Assembly: GCA_963922685.1 (NCBI GenBank)
Contig: CAWUJM010000040.1
Location: 1 to 15,319, forward strand
Reading direction: 5' to 3'
Length of the DNA: 15,319 nt
From: JAHDBG01 sp963922685
GTDB lineage: Bacteria; Pseudomonadota; Gammaproteobacteria; Chromatiales; Chromatiaceae
A program made the translations under genes and the position numbers. This document shows positions 13,425 through 15,319 of the stretch, one piece after another (position 1 is the first letter of the stretch; the number at the start of each line of letters is the position of its first letter). The notes under the pieces are model-generated. The model saw only the letters and a list, made by a program, of their open reading frames with translations, was not told where the DNA came from and ran no database searches.

Positions 13425-14198
13425 TCAGTTGGAAGAGTTTTGATAACGGCGTAATAATTCACTGGCCAGGGCTGAGTAACTGATGGCGCCGCGCGAGCCT
13501 TTGTCATACAACATGGCCGGCAGCCCATGGCTGGGTGCCTCGGCGAGGCGTACATTGCGTGGGATGATCGTATTGAACACCTGATTGCCGAAATGTTGTA
13601 CTAACTGAGCAGAGACTTCGCTGGCAAGATTATTGCGTGGATCATGCAGGGTGCGCACAATGCCTTCGATTGCCAGAGCAGGGTTGCGATGTGATCTGAT
13701 CTGTTCAATCGTATCAAGTAACGCCGACAGCCCCTCCAGTGCATAATATTCAGTCTGGATGGGAATTAACACGGAATCTGCTGCCACCAGTGCATTCACG
13801 GTCAGCATATTCAGAGAGGGCGGACAGTCAATGATGATCACATCATAATCAGCCCTGAGTGGTGCCAGTGCCAGTGCCAGCCGCTTTTCACGCATTGGTG
13901 TTTCTAACAGCTTAATTTCTGCCACGGTCAGATCACCATTCGCTGGCAGCACACTGAAGGTCTGACTGGCATTCGGTTGCAGTGCTGAACGGGCGGACTG
14001 ACTGCCGAGCAGTGCTTCCAGCACGGAGCAGGTCAGGCTGTACTTATCAATGCCGACCCCCATGGTCGCATTGCCCTGCGGATCCAGATCAATCAGCAGG
14101 ACGCGTTGTTGTACGGCCAGTGCAGCAGACAGATTCACAGCGGTTGTGGTTTTGCCGACGCCACCTTTCTGATTAGCGACTGCGATGGTGCGTTGCAT
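13425..14198 (-). CDS. parA: Chromosome-partitioning ATPase ParA (Soj)
   Basis: A deviant-Walker ATPase that forms DNA-bound dimers and is driven by ParB to segregate the origin region. It has 257 residues from the ATG at 14198, which follows AGGA by about 7 bases; a GTG at 14222 would add eight unconserved residues. Walker A is KGGVGKTTT (11-19, with signature Lys11). Walker A' is LLIDLDPQGN, with Asp39. Walker B is VIIIDCPPSLN, with Asp124. Later family blocks are IPIQTEYYALEGL, RTLHDPRNNLASEVSAQL, IPRNVRLAEAPSHG and AMLYDKGSRGAISYSALASE. The small size without an N-terminal HTH marks it as chromosomal Soj type, not a P1-like plasmid ParA. The gene before it is amgK on the opposite strand, not rsmG as in many relatives. 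Confidence 0.96.
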   Translation of the reverse strand: MQRTIAVANQKGGVGKTTTAVNLSAALAVQQRVLLIDLDPQGNATMGVGIDKYSLTCSVLEALLGSQSARSALQPNASQTFSVLPANGDLTVAEIKLLETPMREKRLALALAPLRADYDVIIIDCPPSLNMLTVNALVAADSVLIPIQTEYYALEGLSALLDTIEQIRSHRNPALAIEGIVRTLHDPRNNLASEVSAQLVQHFGNQVFNTIIPRNVRLAEAPSHGLPAMLYDKGSRGAISYSALASELLRRYQNSSN

Positions 14199-14262
14199 GA
14201 CTATCCTGTTATCCGTGTGCACAGCTGGCCTGCGCCGGGCCGGGGCCTGAAGGAATGAATCG
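14199..14262. promoter_or_regulatory. Short divergent spacer between parA and amgK
   Basis: Only 64 bases separate the two starts. The stretch is GC-rich in the middle (GCGCCGGGCCGGGGCC) and shows no clear -35/-10 pair in either direction, so promoters may lie partly inside the opposite gene. AAGGA at 14250-14254 is the amgK ribosome site; AGGA near 14205-14208 on the minus strand serves parA. Confidence 0.4.
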
Positions 14263-15319
14263 TTGCGTGCATTATCTCGTGAATTGCAGCTGCTGACTTG
14301 GTTACGCCATACGTGTGGTCTGTACCGGTTTTCCCTGACGGTAGCCTCGGCAGATGCCAGCTTCCGGCACTATTTTCGCGTACATCGGCCAGCACAGGCA
14401 AGCTGGATTGTGATGGATGCCCCGCCCGGAAAAGAAGACTGCCGGTCATTCGTGGCCTGTGCGGCGCGACTGCGGGCTGCGGGTGTGCATGTGCCGCAGA
14501 TTGTGGCACAGGATATCGCGCGGGGGTTTCTGCTGCTGGAGGATCTCGGTGACCGGCTGTATCAGCATGCGCTGACACCGACCAATGCGAATGCATTATA
14601 CGGTGCTGCCTGCCGGACGCTGATTCAGATGCAGGCGGCAGGCTCGACATCTGGCCTGGCGCAGTACGATGAAGTTTTGCTGCGTCAGGAATTGCAGTTG
14701 TTTGCGGACTGGTTTGTACAGGCTTACTTAAAGTTGACCCTGACGCAGGCTGAGCAGGCAATGCTGCATACCTGCTTTGCGTCATTGATTGAACAGGCGG
14801 TACAGCAGCCGCAGGTACTGGTGCATCGTGATTTCCATGCGCGTAACCTGCTCGTTTGTGAGACAGATTCCCCGGGTGTGATTGATTTTCAGGACGCAGT
14901 GCGGGGGCCTGTGACCTATGATCTGGTCTCGTTGTGGCGGGATAGCTATATTGCCTGGCCACCGGAACGGGTCGATGCCTGGCTGACAGATTATACGGAA
15001 CAGGCGATAGCGCGGGGTATTCTGACCGCTACTCAGGGCGCACAGATACCACGTTGGTTTGACTGGATGGGAGTCCAGCGTCAGTTGAAAATTGCAGGTA
15101 TCTTTGCCAGACTGCATCTGCGTGATGGTAAATCGGCCTATCTGGCCGATTTACCGCAGACGCTGGCGTATATTGCGCTGGCTGCGGATCGGCAGCCCGG
15201 TCTGCGACCGCTGGCGGCATTTATCCGGCAGCGTTGTCTGCCAGTGCCCACATCTGAGAATGATTCAGCAATTCCCGCTGCGATAGAAACCCCCAATAAA
15301 AATAAGGGTTGTAAGGGTG
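14263..15319 (+). CDS. amgK: N-acetylmuramate/N-acetylglucosamine 1-kinase AmgK (3' end beyond window)
   Basis: An APH-fold sugar kinase that phosphorylates cell-wall MurNAc/GlcNAc at the anomeric position for recycling; MurU then makes UDP-MurNAc. The frame is open from about 14251 to the window end. No in-frame ATG precedes the domain, and TTG 14263 lies 8 bases after AAGGA, so it is the likely start. Motifs in order: ASADASFRHYFRV (28-40), IVMDAPPGKEDC (49-60), VHVPQI, ARGFLLLEDLGDRLY (86-100), catalytic loop VLVHRDFHARNLLV (185-198, Asp190), metal-binding IDFQDAVRGP (207-216), TYDLVSLWRDSYI and the AmgK-typical WFDWMGVQRQLKIAGIFARL with RDGKSAYL. The 352 codons seen already reach or exceed the usual length (about 340), so the stop should be very near. 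The last 25 residues look unconserved. MurU would be expected next but is outside the window. Confidence 0.88.
   Translation, partial: MRALSRELQLLTWLRHTCGLYRFSLTVASADASFRHYFRVHRPAQASWIVMDAPPGKEDCRSFVACAARLRAAGVHVPQIVAQDIARGFLLLEDLGDRLYQHALTPTNANALYGAACRTLIQMQAAGSTSGLAQYDEVLLRQELQLFADWFVQAYLKLTLTQAEQAMLHTCFASLIEQAVQQPQVLVHRDFHARNLLVCETDSPGVIDFQDAVRGPVTYDLVSLWRDSYIAWPPERVDAWLTDYTEQAIARGILTATQGAQIPRWFDWMGVQRQLKIAGIFARLHLRDGKSAYLADLPQTLAYIALAADRQPGLRPLAAFIRQRCLPVPTSENDSAIPAAIETPNKNKGCKG

Noticed and set aside
14201..14962. Long minus-strand open frame (253 codons) opposite amgK
   Set aside because: Its translation is low-complexity, rich in Pro, Ser, Ala and His, with no domain. The plus strand over the same bases encodes a complete kinase active site, so this is a shadow frame.
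1..15319. CRISPR array, tRNA, rRNA or prophage genes
   Set aside because: No regularly spaced repeats, no tRNA-like cloverleaf with conserved arms, and no phage structural genes were seen.

Overview
The window looks like the chromosome of a Gammaproteobacterium. The evidence is an E. coli-like two-BON lipoprotein (DolP), an AmgK-type cell-wall recycling kinase, chromosomal-type Soj/ParB and an E. coli-like enolase. GC is moderate, slightly above half by eye. I cannot place it below class level. Genes are tightly packed, with several overlapping junctions, and no gap exceeds 300 bases. I saw no tRNA, rRNA, CRISPR array or prophage.

Layout. (1) 125-1988, minus strand: an uncharacterised P-loop NTPase gene runs by a 20-base overlap into metA, a homoserine O-acyltransferase. 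(2) 2062-5525, plus strand, divergent from the first pair: enolase, a 71-residue lipoprotein, DolP and a GlcD-family FAD dehydrogenase, with every junction overlapping. (3) 5574-6835: an IS3-family insertion sequence. It has recognisable terminal inverted repeats, an intact orfA and a textbook -1 frameshift site. A 1-base frameshift near 6014 separates the catalytic domain from the normal OrfB frame, so the element is probably dead. (4) 7082-11018, plus strand: an exported DUF3604 metallo-protein, a strong terminator, a membrane-anchored parvulin-like PPIase and a HupE/UreJ membrane protein. These three form a plausible functional set of unknown purpose. (5) 11040-11876, plus strand: an Rpn/PD-(D/E)XK-type protein with a 12-base tandem repeat in its coding sequence. 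(6) 11927-14198, minus strand: parA, parB and a uracil-DNA glycosylase-family gene in one compact operon. (7) 14263 to the window end, plus strand: amgK, divergent from parA, opening with TTG and running off the edge.

How the genes relate. ParA/ParB serve chromosome segregation, and the glycosylase behind them may be co-expressed for DNA repair. AmgK phosphorylates recovered cell-wall amino sugars, and DolP serves outer-membrane integrity. MetA commits homoserine to methionine synthesis and is translationally tied to the P-loop protein. Enolase (glycolysis) and the FAD dehydrogenase (2-hydroxyacid oxidation) share a transcript with the two lipoproteins.

The best candidates for undescribed biology are the DUF3604-PPIase-HupE set, the NTPase-metA pair, and the MetA active-site differences at positions linked to acyl-CoA use.
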